DNA of 64,000 nt from PALSA-1296 sp038322815 (GTDB lineage Bacteria > Bacteroidota > Ignavibacteria > Palsa-1295), in assembly GCA_038322815.1 (NCBI GenBank), contig JBBQGG010000007.1:1-64000 (forward strand), written 5' to 3'. Of this stretch, positions 24,752 to 33,826 are shown in pieces. The translations under genes and the position numbers were made by a program. The notes under the pieces were generated by a model. It saw only the letters and a program-made list of their open reading frames with translations, had not been told where the DNA came from and did not search any database. Each line of letters opens with the position of its first letter. Position 1 is the first letter of the stretch.

Positions 24752-27304
24752 ATGATTTTCAAACGTAATAGTGTCATTGCGAGAAGGGCTTTAGCCCGCC
24801 GAAACAATCCCCTGAGGGTTAACCGAGAAGCTGATCATAATACCTCAGGAGATTGCTTCGTCGTCGCTGCACGACTCCTCGCAATGACACTCTTATTCGT
24901 TATGTGTAATTTTTCTGCAGCATTCTCTCAAACTCCCGGCAGTGAGCAGGAATATACTGTTCTCGGCATCACTGTCGAAGGAAATATTTCCGGCAGTGCG
25001 GAGACGATCATTGCGCAGAGCACGATCAGAAAAGGCGATAAGATCACGATGCCATCGGATGAGATACGCCGTGCGATCACTCGGCTTTGGCAGCAGAATA
25101 TTTTTTCTGATGTGAATATCGAAGCAACGAAGATCATCCCACAAGATGGCGGAACGTTCGGAGTGTATCTGACGATCAAGGTAAAAGAATTCCAGCATGC
25201 TGATTCCATTATTATTGACGGATACAAACATCTCTCATTAGGCGACATTCAGAAATCTTTTACGTTTTATAAAAATGATTTCTTGCGTCCGTGGGAAGTT
25301 GCAAATATCAGGCAGAAGATCAGAGCTGCATATATGAAAGAAGGGTATCAGTATGCCGATATTACAACGGAGATCAAGCCGGTCGGCGATGGCACCAATA
25401 AAGTCCGGCTGTATATTCATATCAATGAAGGTACGGAAGTAACGGTTCGTCATATTGATTTTGCCGGCAATGCCAATATTTCTTCAAGTGATCTGCGCAG
25501 TGCGATGGACGATACACATGAGAAGCGACCATTCCCCTCAATTATAAGTATCTTTCGAAGTGGAAATTTTGATGAGAAAAAATTTCAGGACGATAAACAA
25601 CGAGTCCTTGCGTATTACCGCACTAAGGGTTACCGTGATGCAGCAATTCTTGGTGATACCATTTGGGTAACTGATAAAGAAGATCTTAACATTCTCGTTT
25701 CGGTCTATGAAGGTCCTCAATATGTTCTTCGAAATATTTCCATCATCGGCAACGAAGTTTTCTCAGAAACTGAGGTTCGCCAAAATCTCGGATTCAAAAA
25801 AGGCGATGTGTATAATGTCGAGAAATTCCAATTGAATCTTAAAGGACCGACTCCTGATTTTATCGATGTTGGTTCATTATACTATGATCGCGGGTATATC
25901 GTCAATATCGAACCTGTCGAAACGATAATTCCGAGAGCTGAAGGCGAGAGCGGACCGGACTCACTCGATATTGCCATTCATATCATCGAAGGCAAACGAC
26001 ATTTTATTCGGAATGTAGATATTGCCGGTAATACAAAAACAAAAGATTATGTCATCCGTCGTGAGCTTTATACTCGCCCCGGCGACCCGTTCAGCCGCTC
26101 GGCGATCATCCGCTCACTTCGTCAGCTTGCACAACTAAATTATTTTAATCAGGAAAAACTTGTTCCGGATGTAAAGCCGGTGCCGGACGCAACGCAATTT
26201 GATATTACCTATAATGTCGAAGAAAAATCGAGCGATACATTTAATGCTTCGCTTGGTTACGGAGGCTCTCTGGGTTTGACGGGTTCGATTGGTCTTTCAT
26301 TTAACAATTTTGATATAGCTGATCCGCTTCATGGCGGAGCAGGTCAGATCGCAACGATTTCTGCAGAGTTCGGACAGTCGAGCTACCGGTCACTTTCGAT
26401 CGGCGTAACGGAGCCATGGCTTTTTCAGGAGCCGACAGCGCTTGGGTTTACGATCTTTAATCAGCAGAGTAATATTTATTACAGCATCGTCCGCACCGGT
26501 GCAACGATCTCTGTCGGCAGACGCTTTCGTGTGCCGGATGATTTTTTCCGCGGCGATTGGACATTACTCGGGCAGCATTCGAACATTACATCGGGCGGTG
26601 GCATCTACAATCCCGGTGTTCATGATGAAATTAGTTTGCAGCAAGTGATCTCGCGTAATTCGACGGACGACCCGCTCTTTCCCGGAGCAGGTTCCGATCT
26701 TTCATTCCTGACCAAGGTAGCGTTCTTACCATTGAAATCCAAAACTCCGAATGAGCCTGCAAATTATTATAAGGTCGGTTTTTCATTAAAATTTTATTCG
26801 ACGATCGTGCAGTTCAATGCAGTAAATAAAATTGTACTTGCAACAGTTGCCGATGTCGGGCAATTAGGTGGGATCAGCGGATCGCCGTTCGTACCACCAC
26901 AAGAACGTTTCACCATGGGAGGTTCGGGTCTTGCAACAGGTTTTTATACGATTCCTCTTCGTGGATATAACGATGCTTCAATAGGCATTCAAACAGCTCC
27001 GGGTTCTACATATTCGCAAGGCGGACTTTTCTACAACCGCTATGCTGCCGAACTTCGCTTCCAGATTGCGCGTGAACCTATTCCTATTTTTGTCGAAGCA
27101 TTTGCGGAAGCAGGAAATGTGTGGACGAATTTTTCTCACAGCGATCCCTTTACCCTAAAACGCGCTGCAGGTGTTGGCGCAAGAGTACAGGTTCCTGCAG
27201 TAGGACTTATCGGTATAGATCTTGGTTACGGTTTCGATGCTAATATACCCTTCGGATCTGTCAGCGGCTGGCATACGCATTTCCAGTTCGGAAGATTTTT
27301 CTAA
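24752..27304 (+). CDS. bamA: Outer membrane protein assembly factor BamA
   Basis: About 850 residues. POTRA domains cover about residues 66-450 (five repeats, each ending in strand pairs like VTVRHIDFAGN or FIRNVDIAGNT). The C-terminal beta-barrel has the conserved LRGY motif and ends in FQFGRFF with a terminal aromatic. It inserts barrel proteins into the outer membrane. The first 18 bases encode MIFKRN; a 122-bp palindromic repeat (24770-24891) follows and is read in frame before a hydrophobic segment LFVMCNFSAAFSQ. Alternative start ATG 24884 lacks basic residues, so the intact signal peptide seems to have been split by the repeat. Confidence 0.93.
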   Translation: MIFKRNSVIARRALARRNNPLRVNREADHNTSGDCFVVAARLLAMTLLFVMCNFSAAFSQTPGSEQEYTVLGITVEGNISGSAETIIAQSTIRKGDKITMPSDEIRRAITRLWQQNIFSDVNIEATKIIPQDGGTFGVYLTIKVKEFQHADSIIIDGYKHLSLGDIQKSFTFYKNDFLRPWEVANIRQKIRAAYMKEGYQYADITTEIKPVGDGTNKVRLYIHINEGTEVTVRHIDFAGNANISSSDLRSAMDDTHEKRPFPSIISIFRSGNFDEKKFQDDKQRVLAYYRTKGYRDAAILGDTIWVTDKEDLNILVSVYEGPQYVLRNISIIGNEVFSETEVRQNLGFKKGDVYNVEKFQLNLKGPTPDFIDVGSLYYDRGYIVNIEPVETIIPRAEGESGPDSLDIAIHIIEGKRHFIRNVDIAGNTKTKDYVIRRELYTRPGDPFSRSAIIRSLRQLAQLNYFNQEKLVPDVKPVPDATQFDITYNVEEKSSDTFNASLGYGGSLGLTGSIGLSFNNFDIADPLHGGAGQIATISAEFGQSSYRSLSIGVTEPWLFQEPTALGFTIFNQQSNIYYSIVRTGATISVGRRFRVPDDFFRGDWTLLGQHSNITSGGGIYNPGVHDEISLQQVISRNSTDDPLFPGAGSDLSFLTKVAFLPLKSKTPNEPANYYKVGFSLKFYSTIVQFNAVNKIVLATVADVGQLGGISGSPFVPPQERFTMGGSGLATGFYTIPLRGYNDASIGIQTAPGSTYSQGGLFYNRYAAELRFQIAREPIPIFVEAFAEAGNVWTNFSHSDPFTLKRAAGVGARVQVPAVGLIGIDLGYGFDANIPFGSVSGWHTHFQFGRFF
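24770..24891. repeat. Palindromic dispersed repeat, family 1, inside bamA
   Basis: Perfect 14-bp inverted termini (agtgtcattgcgag and ctcgcaatgacact) and inner arms ccgaaacaatcccctgagg and cctcaggagattgcttcg. The element contributes about 40 codons to the 5' end of bamA, all open in that frame. It is 122 bp long, the same as the copy at 4943. Confidence 0.9.
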
Positions 27305-27309
27305 GCTTA

Positions 27310-27546
27310 TTGAAAGTTACATACGATAAAAAGTATAATGTTGCGTACATTCGTTTTCGGGAGAAAAACGAAGAGGTCACCACTATACCTATCGGCGATG
27401 AAGTCAATATTGACATTGCCCCAGACGGGACAATATATGGCATCGAACTCTTAAATGCCAATGAGCAGCTTTACACACAAGATAACGGCAATTTAATTCT
27501 AGAGAATGCTTCGCACGATCTACATAGCGAGTTGACATTTGCCTAA
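27310..27546 (+). CDS. DUF2283 family protein
   Basis: 78 residues from a TTG start 5 bp after bamA. The compact beta-rich pattern KVTYDKKYNVAYIRF ... DEVNIDIAPDGTIYGIELLNA is diagnostic of DUF2283, a small domain of unknown function often found near toxin-antitoxin or mobile genes. It is followed by convergent genes of a HigBA-like module. No catalytic residues are known. Confidence 0.7.
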   Translation: MKVTYDKKYNVAYIRFREKNEEVTTIPIGDEVNIDIAPDGTIYGIELLNANEQLYTQDNGNLILENASHDLHSELTFA

Positions 27547-27548
27547 AA

Positions 27549-27962
27549 TCACCGCAGATCAATATCAAAGACCAGCCGTGCTTTCAGACATACCAGCATA
27601 TGAGTCCAACCATTGCACTGTCCATACGAACTGACTCTTCCTGTTTCGTCATCATGAAATCCTGATTTGGTGATACGGACAATAGTTGTCGAGTCGTCTT
27701 TTTTTACAAAATCGAATACAGTGGTAACATAGTCTGCTTTCCAATGACCTTCTATCTTCTCGTTCTCGGTAACTTTACTTACGACGAATTCCTTTGATCC
27801 GTCCGTGACCCAATTCCAAACGACTGTTGCGCCTTCAACGATTGGTCCACTTGCTGATTTGCAGAAATAAGTTGAAAGAATTTTATCATCCACTACGGCT
27901 TGAAAAACTTCGGCAATGGGTTTGCGGATGGTTTGGGAAATTGTGTATTTGATATTTTTCAT
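27549..27962 (-). CDS. SRPBCC/AHSA1-like (START-fold) protein
   Basis: Start at ATG 27962, one base after the antitoxin stop codon; the frame upstream of it overlaps the antitoxin. 137 residues with the activator-of-Hsp90 C-terminal-like pattern: ISQTIRKPIAEVFQAVVD at the start, a middle strand VEGATVVWNW, WKADYVTTVFDF, and the C-terminal helix YGQCNGWTHMLVCLKARL. It is a hydrophobic-cavity fold; the ligand is unknown. It appears to be the last gene of the toxin-antitoxin transcript. Confidence 0.7.
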   Translation of the reverse strand: MKNIKYTISQTIRKPIAEVFQAVVDDKILSTYFCKSASGPIVEGATVVWNWVTDGSKEFVVSKVTENEKIEGHWKADYVTTVFDFVKKDDSTTIVRITKSGFHDDETGRVSSYGQCNGWTHMLVCLKARLVFDIDLR

Positions 27963-27963
27963 A

Positions 27964-28257
27964 TCATGCAATCTTAACGCTAACATCTTTTCCGAGAGCT
28001 TTTGCATATTTTTGAAGCGTTGAAAGTCGAATATCTTCGGCGTGATTTTCAATACGGGAAATTGCAGATTTATTTGTTTTAAGTTTCTTCGCGATTTGGC
28101 TCTGCGTCATTCCCGATTCTTCACGGGCTATTTTCAATAGGATGCCGATCTTGAAGTTACGATAACCTTCTTCATATCCCTCGGCAAATTCGGAATCTTT
28201 TCTTTTTCTTTCTTCTATATAATCCTTGAAGTCAATCGTTAGTTTACTTTTCGCCAT
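27964..28257 (-). CDS. XRE-family antitoxin (HigA-like)
   Basis: 97 residues. The helix-turn-helix is in the second half (ILLKIAREESGMTQSQIAKKLKTNKSAISRIEN), followed by LSTLQKYAKALGKDVSV. The first 35 residues are charged and helical. The arrangement toxin then antitoxin with a short overlap is that of higBA modules, and the toxin gene upstream is broken. The protein likely binds its own promoter. Confidence 0.75.
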   Translation of the reverse strand: MAKSKLTIDFKDYIEERKRKDSEFAEGYEEGYRNFKIGILLKIAREESGMTQSQIAKKLKTNKSAISRIENHAEDIRLSTLQKYAKALGKDVSVKIA

Positions 28258-28588
28258 AAATAATCTTTTTTTCGCTCTTCTGCAAGTTTAATTTCCTTTT
28301 GCGGTACTTTATCTGTTTTCTTAAAAAAACCATTTGTGATAATAATTAAATCCTTGCCTCAAAGAAACCAAGTAATCGTATCGCGTCACTTCCCAGATGA
28401 ACTCGTATTTCCAAAAGCTCATCGGTTCCGGAAAGTTTTTTAAGATATTCTGATGGTACCATTTGAAAATTCTCCACTAGTTCTACCGTCCAAGAAACTT
28501 TCTGAAATAACTTTCCTGGAAGTAAATCCAAAAACTCCTTCACTGGACTACGTCCATTCTTCTTTTCATAAAGTTTAACAGAACGCAT
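28239..28588 (-). pseudogene. HigB/RelE-type (Gp49-like) toxin with a frameshift
   Basis: The first 80 codons (MRSVKLYEKKNGRSPVKEFL... to RLLGFFEA) match the phage-derived Gp49-like HigB family, then the frame stops at 28346. One frame over, KDLIIITNGFFKKTDKVPQ...EERKKDYLW continues the family sequence and ends in a stop overlapping the antitoxin start. A single-base loss near 28350 explains both halves; intact length would be about 116 residues, normal for HigB. The toxin is thus predicted inactive, or the base is a sequencing error. Confidence 0.72.
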
Positions 28589-28638
28589 TTCTGGAAGTTC
28601 ACATATATGTTAACCTCAATTCCTTACTCTTAGTTCTT

Positions 28639-29754
28639 TTATTTTGCCGCGACCACTGTATTCGTCAGATCCCCTAAATGCTCGATCGAGCACGTTACTA
28701 CATCACCGATACCAATCCAACGATTATCGAAAACTTTCGAGCCGTTAAGTTCTAAGAAACAGCCTGTTCCGACCGTTCCGGAGCCGATGACATCACCGGG
28801 ATAGAGAGTCACGCCATAGCTTGCACGTTCGATGAGCTGGGCAAACGTCCAGGTCATATCTTTTAAGTTGCCGCGCGAGACTTCTTCGTTGCCGATTCGG
28901 CAAGTCATTTCAAGGTCGTAACGATCGCCTTTAGGTCCGGGGATTAGGCGAGATTCAAGTTCATCTTTGGTGACAAGCCAGGGACCGATTGCCGTTGCAA
29001 AATCTTTTCCTTTAGCAGGTCCGAGAGAAAGCTTCATTTCTTCCATTTGCAAATAACGTGCGCTCCAATCATTCATGATCGTGTAGCCGAAAATATATTC
29101 ATCGGCATTCTCTGCTTTGATATTGCGCCCTTCTTTGCCGATGACGATCGCTGCTTCAAGTTCGAAATCGAGTTTTTTCAAATGCTCAGGCATTACTTCC
29201 ATCGGTCCCGGACCGATGACAGCCTGATGATTTGTAAAATAGAAGACAGGGAAAAGATCGAACTCCGGGATCATCTCCACACCGCGGTTACGGCGCGCTG
29301 CCTCGACATGCTGACGAAAAGCATAGCCATCACGCATGGAGGTCGGGCGTGGGACGGGGGCGAAAAGTTTGCTGATCTCCGCTAACGACCAAGCAATTGT
29401 GAATCCGGTATTAAGCTCTTCAAGAGTCCGCTTCATGCACCAATCATAAACCTCTCTTGCAAGCTTCAATGAAGTTTCACCCAAAGCCAAAAAAGTCAGA
29501 ATATCAGATGGAAGCGTCGGCCGTAATAATTGCTTATCATCGCTGCGCATGACAAACTTCATTGATGCGGCCTCTGCGTCAATAATATTTCCATTGATAA
29601 AGAAACCTAATCGCCCCATCGGAGCCAACGGATGGTGAACATTTTTCTCGGTTGTACGAAAAAAAGCTTCCCCCATCTTGAGGGTCACCGTTTTTGTAAG
29701 GAATGTATTGGCAGTGTCTTGGGGAGCAGGCCCTTTGTATGTTACAAATTTCAT
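28639..29754 (-). CDS. Fumarylacetoacetate hydrolase family protein
   Basis: 371 residues. The FAH fold is recognisable from the metal-ligand segment LDFELEAAIVIGKEGRN (Glu-x-Glu), GYTIMNDWSAR, GPAKGKDFATAIGPW and PGDVIGSGTVGTGC in the last quarter. Members hydrolyse or decarboxylate diketo acids in aromatic and tyrosine degradation. The specific substrate is not evident. It stands alone on the minus strand between the toxin remnant and a lipoprotein gene. Confidence 0.83.
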   Translation of the reverse strand: MKFVTYKGPAPQDTANTFLTKTVTLKMGEAFFRTTEKNVHHPLAPMGRLGFFINGNIIDAEAASMKFVMRSDDKQLLRPTLPSDILTFLALGETSLKLAREVYDWCMKRTLEELNTGFTIAWSLAEISKLFAPVPRPTSMRDGYAFRQHVEAARRNRGVEMIPEFDLFPVFYFTNHQAVIGPGPMEVMPEHLKKLDFELEAAIVIGKEGRNIKAENADEYIFGYTIMNDWSARYLQMEEMKLSLGPAKGKDFATAIGPWLVTKDELESRLIPGPKGDRYDLEMTCRIGNEEVSRGNLKDMTWTFAQLIERASYGVTLYPGDVIGSGTVGTGCFLELNGSKVFDNRWIGIGDVVTCSIEHLGDLTNTVVAAK

Positions 29755-29892
29755 AGTTCAAAATTAATAATAAACAGAAAATACTGATCGGGAATGTAAC
29801 GTCAAAAGGAGAAAGGGAATTCAATATGGAACTCACATCGCAAATTCTACATTCTTCACTTAGATTTTACCATACATCAAACTTATTATTAT

Positions 29893-30276
29893 ATGAATCG
29901 TTTTACTTTTATATTTTCGCTGCTGTTGGTATTCACCGCATGTTCAAAAATGGATGATAAGCCTGCGCAAACCAATGATTCGTTGCTTTCCAAGAGAATG
30001 GATATTGATCCCCTTCCGGAAATTAAACCCAAGAAAGATACGGCAACCGGACTTCTCATAGATCAATCCAGCCTTCGTACTCCTGAGCATGAAGCAATAC
30101 TTCAGCGTTTTAACGCTGTTGAAGTTGCCAGGATCTATCATACATTCAGAGAAATCCGTAAGCCCGGCATCACCGAAGATCAGATTAATAAATTTACTAA
30201 AGAGAAAAAGATTACCGTTGATGAGTTGAAAGCTATCCTCGAAGAAGGTGATAGACTCGGATGGGGAAAGAAGTAA
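29893..30276 (+). CDS. Small lipoprotein of unknown function
   Basis: 127 residues with a lipoprotein signal and lipobox FTAC (Cys17). A charged linker follows (KPKKDTATG), then a helical domain (EAILQRFNAVEVARIYHTFREI) ending in TVDELKAILEEGDRLGW. It has the look of a periplasmic or outer membrane anchored protein. No family is recognised. A short heptamer repeat lies in the gap downstream. Confidence 0.55.
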   Translation: MNRFTFIFSLLLVFTACSKMDDKPAQTNDSLLSKRMDIDPLPEIKPKKDTATGLLIDQSSLRTPEHEAILQRFNAVEVARIYHTFREIRKPGITEDQINKFTKEKKITVDELKAILEEGDRLGWGKK

Positions 30277-30316
30277 GAAAAGATGAATATGAAATATAAA
30301 AAAAATTATTTCTACT

Positions 30317-30330
30317 CTAATTCATAATTC
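30317..30330. repeat. Heptamer tandem repeat (taattca, 2 units)
   Basis: Two exact 7-base units at 30317-30323 and 30324-30330. The reverse complement (tgaatta) is the same unit as the repeat at 1951-1980. It lies just upstream of the EamA gene. Confidence 0.5.
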
Positions 30331-30344
30331 ATATTTTCAGTAAC

Positions 30345-31265
30345 ATGCCGAATCGGAAACGCCGAGGCTCTCTTTTCATTCTTGCTGCAGCCGTGTTTTG
30401 GAGCACGGGTGGATATTTCATCAAGTATATTTCTCTCGATGCTTTTGGTATTTCACTTTGGCGCTCGTCTCTTGCAGCAATTAGCCTCTATATATTTTAC
30501 CGTATAAATTTTTCTAAAAAGACCTCCCACTCCGGACTTCGGACGCCTGAGTCTCGGAAAGATTGGTACTCGCTCCGCACTCTCTCGACTGCAGTGGTAT
30601 ATGCAGCACTTCTTGTTCTTTTTGTGATGGCAACAAAACTTACAACGAGTGCGAATGCCATATTTCTTCAATACACTGCCCCGGTTTATGTTTTATTTTT
30701 TGATCCTATTATCTCCAGAACAAAGCTCAAACTTGCCGACATCATTGCCGTAGTTATTACGATTGCAGCGATGGGTTTATTTTTTGTCGGGAAATTCGAA
30801 ACATCTTCTGCGATCGGAAATATACTTGCGTTAATAAGCGGCGTTTGTTTTGCCGGTTATACATTACTTCTCAAGCATGAAAAGACAACGGAGGCAATGC
30901 GGTGGCAATCAGTAATAGTTGGGCATCTTATTATTGTAGTGGTAATGCTTATCCTCACTCTTACAGGCAATGCTGTTGCGATGCCGAAGAATATAGAAGA
31001 GGTTGGAATGCTATGCTTCTTAGGAGTAATGCAGATCGGCGTGCCGTATGCGCTTTTCACGAAAGGAATTCCGCATGTTCGTGCACTTGATGCATTACTC
31101 TTATCTATGTTGGAGCCTGTTCTTAATCCGGTTTGGGTATATTTTGGTATTCATGAAACTCCAAGTGAGTATGCGATGATCGGCGGCGCGATCATCTTAG
31201 CTGTTGTTATTGTTCGTACATTTTACGAAGGGAGGAAGCCAACTATTTCAATTCCGATGTCTTAG
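30345..31265 (+). CDS. EamA/DMT family transporter
   Basis: 306 residues with ten membrane helices in two EamA repeats; the second starts near residue 160 (ISGVCFAGYTLLLKHE). Features include AAAVFWSTGGYFIKY at the start and the Gly/Pro-rich ends of each repeat (EPVLNPVWVYFGIHE). It exports small metabolites or drugs; the substrate is unknown. The loop after helix 2 (residues about 60-75) is unusually hydrophilic and is encoded by weakly heptameric DNA (30529-30549). It overlaps the phoU end by 4 bp, convergent. Confidence 0.82.
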   Translation: MPNRKRRGSLFILAAAVFWSTGGYFIKYISLDAFGISLWRSSLAAISLYIFYRINFSKKTSHSGLRTPESRKDWYSLRTLSTAVVYAALLVLFVMATKLTTSANAIFLQYTAPVYVLFFDPIISRTKLKLADIIAVVITIAAMGLFFVGKFETSSAIGNILALISGVCFAGYTLLLKHEKTTEAMRWQSVIVGHLIIVVVMLILTLTGNAVAMPKNIEEVGMLCFLGVMQIGVPYALFTKGIPHVRALDALLLSMLEPVLNPVWVYFGIHETPSEYAMIGGAIILAVVIVRTFYEGRKPTISIPMS

Positions 31266-32029
31266 TCCTCATCGCTCGAACTTACATTCTCGGGAACATG
31301 ATGCTTCATCATCTTTGCCTCTACGATAAAAACAACATCTTCAGCGATATTCGTGGCGTGATCGGCAAGGCGCTCAACATGTCGCAGAAGAGCCATTGCA
31401 TGAGCGGCAGGTTCGATCTGAATAGGGTCGCGTTTCATTTCAACGATAAGTTTTTCGAATGCGTCACGCGCAAGATCGTCAACGGTATCGTCACGTTCGA
31501 AGAGCGAACGCGCTAACTCCGCATCATTATTTATAAAGGCATCAAAAGCATCACGAAACATCGTCATGGCTTCCGAAAGCATCTGTGTTATTCCTACGCG
31601 CTCTAAGATGGCAGATGATCCGCCTAAAGGCTGCACACGTTCGGCAAAATTCACTGCAATATCTCCGATGCGTTCGAACTCACTGTCGATACGCATAGCG
31701 GCAATGAGCATTCGTAAATCAATAGCAACAGGCTGCGTTAACGCAAGAATACGCTGGCATAATCCATCGACCATCAGATCGTATTCATTTACTCTGGCTT
31801 CACGTTTCAAAACAAAACGTGCCGCTTCCATATCGTTCTGAAGGACTGCACGCGAAGCAAGCTCAACCTGTTCATCGACAAGGGAGCCCATGCGAATAAG
31901 CAAAGCGCGGAGCTTTTCCAACTCATCCTCAAAATGACGGTGAACACGCGGAGTGTGTAATGCTGTTGTCATAGGTTGCTCGCTGGTAACTTGTTTTGTA
32001 TTTAAAAGTTTTGCCCGTAATGATTTCAT
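31262..32029 (-). CDS. phoU: Phosphate signalling complex protein PhoU
   Basis: Start placed at 32029, 7 bp after the pstB stop; ATG 31972 (MTTALHTP) is also plausible. Two three-helix PhoU repeats are recognisable, with the metal-site style motifs FERIGDIAVNFAE and VERLADHATNIAEDV. It links the Pst transporter to the phosphate sensor kinase and represses the Pho response when phosphate is plentiful. Last gene of the porin-pstSCAB-phoU set. Confidence 0.92.
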   Translation of the reverse strand: MKSLRAKLLNTKQVTSEQPMTTALHTPRVHRHFEDELEKLRALLIRMGSLVDEQVELASRAVLQNDMEAARFVLKREARVNEYDLMVDGLCQRILALTQPVAIDLRMLIAAMRIDSEFERIGDIAVNFAERVQPLGGSSAILERVGITQMLSEAMTMFRDAFDAFINNDAELARSLFERDDTVDDLARDAFEKLIVEMKRDPIQIEPAAHAMALLRHVERLADHATNIAEDVVFIVEAKMMKHHVPENVSSSDED

Positions 32030-32036
32030 ATATTGC

Positions 32037-32885
32037 TTATCCGAATCTGCCGGTAATATAATCTTCAGTTTGCTTTTTTTTCGGATTGGTGAACATATCC
32101 CGGGTCTCACCGATTTCGATCAGTTCGCCGATATAAAAGAACGCCGTTATATCACTTACTCGCGCTGCTTGCTGCATGTTATGCGTAACGATAATGATCG
32201 TGTATTCTTTTTTAAGCTCGAATATAAGTTCTTCGATCTTCGCTGTCGAGATCGGATCGAGTGCACTTGCCGGTTCATCCATCAGAAGTACTTCCGGGTT
32301 TGTTGCAAGCGCTCTGGCTATACAAAGCCTTTGCTGTTGCCCTCCGGATAATCCCAGAGCTGAGTGATGCAGTCGATCTTTAATTTCATCCCATAATGCA
32401 GCACGGCGAAGACTTTCTTCAACGATCTCATTGAGTGTCGTTTTATTTTTTTCCCCCAAGATCTTCGGTCCGTAAGCAACATTTTCCCAATTCGATTTAG
32501 GAAAAGGATTTGACTTCTGAAATACCATGCCAACGCGTTTGCGAAGTTCGACAACATCGAGCTTCGGATCATAAATATTGACACCATCAAACAGTACTTC
32601 TCCGGTAATGGAACATCCGGGAATAGTATCATTCATGCGGTTCAACGTGCGCAGATAGGTTGATTTACCACATCCGGAAGGACCAATTAAAGCCGTTACC
32701 TGTTTGACAGGAATATCAAGAGACACATTTTTCAATGCTTGCTTTGTTCCATAGAACAGATCAAGATTCCGCGTTGAAACTTTTGTTTCGTAATGCAGTC
32801 CTGCAGTTTTGGGAGCAGAGCGAACAGCCGTTTTGATATTCGGTGAACCGGTTTCCTGATTTTTTTCCATTTCCATCGTTTCCAT
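32037..32885 (-). CDS. pstB: Phosphate ABC transporter ATP-binding protein
   Basis: 282 residues. Walker A GPSGCGKST, the Q-loop, LSGGQQQR signature, Walker B VLLMDEPASALDP and a switch His (VTHNMQQA) are present. The first 25 residues are an extra Glu/Lys-rich extension. It powers high-affinity phosphate import with PstA and PstC. It lies 8 bp after pstA in the same operon. Confidence 0.96.
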   Translation of the reverse strand: METMEMEKNQETGSPNIKTAVRSAPKTAGLHYETKVSTRNLDLFYGTKQALKNVSLDIPVKQVTALIGPSGCGKSTYLRTLNRMNDTIPGCSITGEVLFDGVNIYDPKLDVVELRKRVGMVFQKSNPFPKSNWENVAYGPKILGEKNKTTLNEIVEESLRRAALWDEIKDRLHHSALGLSGGQQQRLCIARALATNPEVLLMDEPASALDPISTAKIEELIFELKKEYTIIIVTHNMQQAARVSDITAFFYIGELIEIGETRDMFTNPKKKQTEDYITGRFG

Positions 32886-32893
32886 AAATCCTC

Positions 32894-33826
32894 TTACTTA
32901 AATTTGTTTCTCAGACGTGAGCGCAAGATAACTGCAGAAATATTCAGTGTAAAAGTCAATAAGAGCAGTACCATCGTCGTTGTGTACTGCAGAGGAATAG
33001 TCTTATCGACATTTGCCGATTGCGTAGATAGAACATAAATATGATATCCTAAGTGCATGAACTGGCTTGTCAGAGCATGGGGGATCTGCGGTAAGAAGAA
33101 CGCTGCTCCTGTAAAGAGGATAGGAGCAACTTCACCGGCTCCGCGGCTGATCGCAAGTATCATACCTGTTAAAATACCCGAAAGAGAACCCGGAATAACG
33201 ATCTTGCGGATCGTTTGCAAACGTGTGGCTCCTAAAGCAAGCGAGGCATCCTGAACCTCGCGCGGAACAGTGCGGATCGCTTCCTCAACCGAAACAATGA
33301 CAACAGGCAATGTTAAAAGACCCATCGTCATCGAAGCCCATAAAATATTTGGCTGCCCCCAGACAAGTGAACCCGGAGTAAAAACATCATCCATTCCTTT
33401 ACCGACAAACTGCACAAAAAATCCTAAACCGAATAATCCAAAGACAATCGATGGAATGCTGGCAAGTGTATTGACGGCGAAGCGAATTGTACGCGCAAAT
33501 CCTGAATCAGGCTTTGCGTATTCGGATAGATAGATAGCCGTTACTGTTCCAAGAGGTACAGCCATGATCGACATAAGCATTGTCATGATCACGGTACCGA
33601 GGATTGCCGGAAATATTCCTCCGGCAGTCATTCCTTCTGTCGGATCCTGAGTTAAAAATTCCCAAGTGAAATTTTTATAGCCACCAATGATAATAGTAGT
33701 AATGATAACGACAACGATGGTAATGATCACCAATGCAGCAAAGCCGCTGATGCCTACCGATATATTGCCATAAAGCTTGCGCTTTGCGCTTCCTTTACTC
33801 GTGCTTATGAATGCTGCTTGTTCCAT
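32894..33826 (-). CDS. pstA: Phosphate ABC transporter permease PstA
   Basis: 310 residues with six membrane helices and the EAA-loop pattern ALGATRLQTIRKIVIPGSLSG typical of BPD-type permeases. GGIFPAILGTVIMT and SIPSIVFGLFGLGFFVQF are also typical of PstA. Its start codon shares a base with the pstC stop (33826), implying coupled translation. Forms the channel with PstC in the inner membrane. Confidence 0.94.
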   Translation of the reverse strand: MEQAAFISTSKGSAKRKLYGNISVGISGFAALVIITIVVVIITTIIIGGYKNFTWEFLTQDPTEGMTAGGIFPAILGTVIMTMLMSIMAVPLGTVTAIYLSEYAKPDSGFARTIRFAVNTLASIPSIVFGLFGLGFFVQFVGKGMDDVFTPGSLVWGQPNILWASMTMGLLTLPVVIVSVEEAIRTVPREVQDASLALGATRLQTIRKIVIPGSLSGILTGMILAISRGAGEVAPILFTGAAFFLPQIPHALTSQFMHLGYHIYVLSTQSANVDKTIPLQYTTTMVLLLLTFTLNISAVILRSRLRNKFK

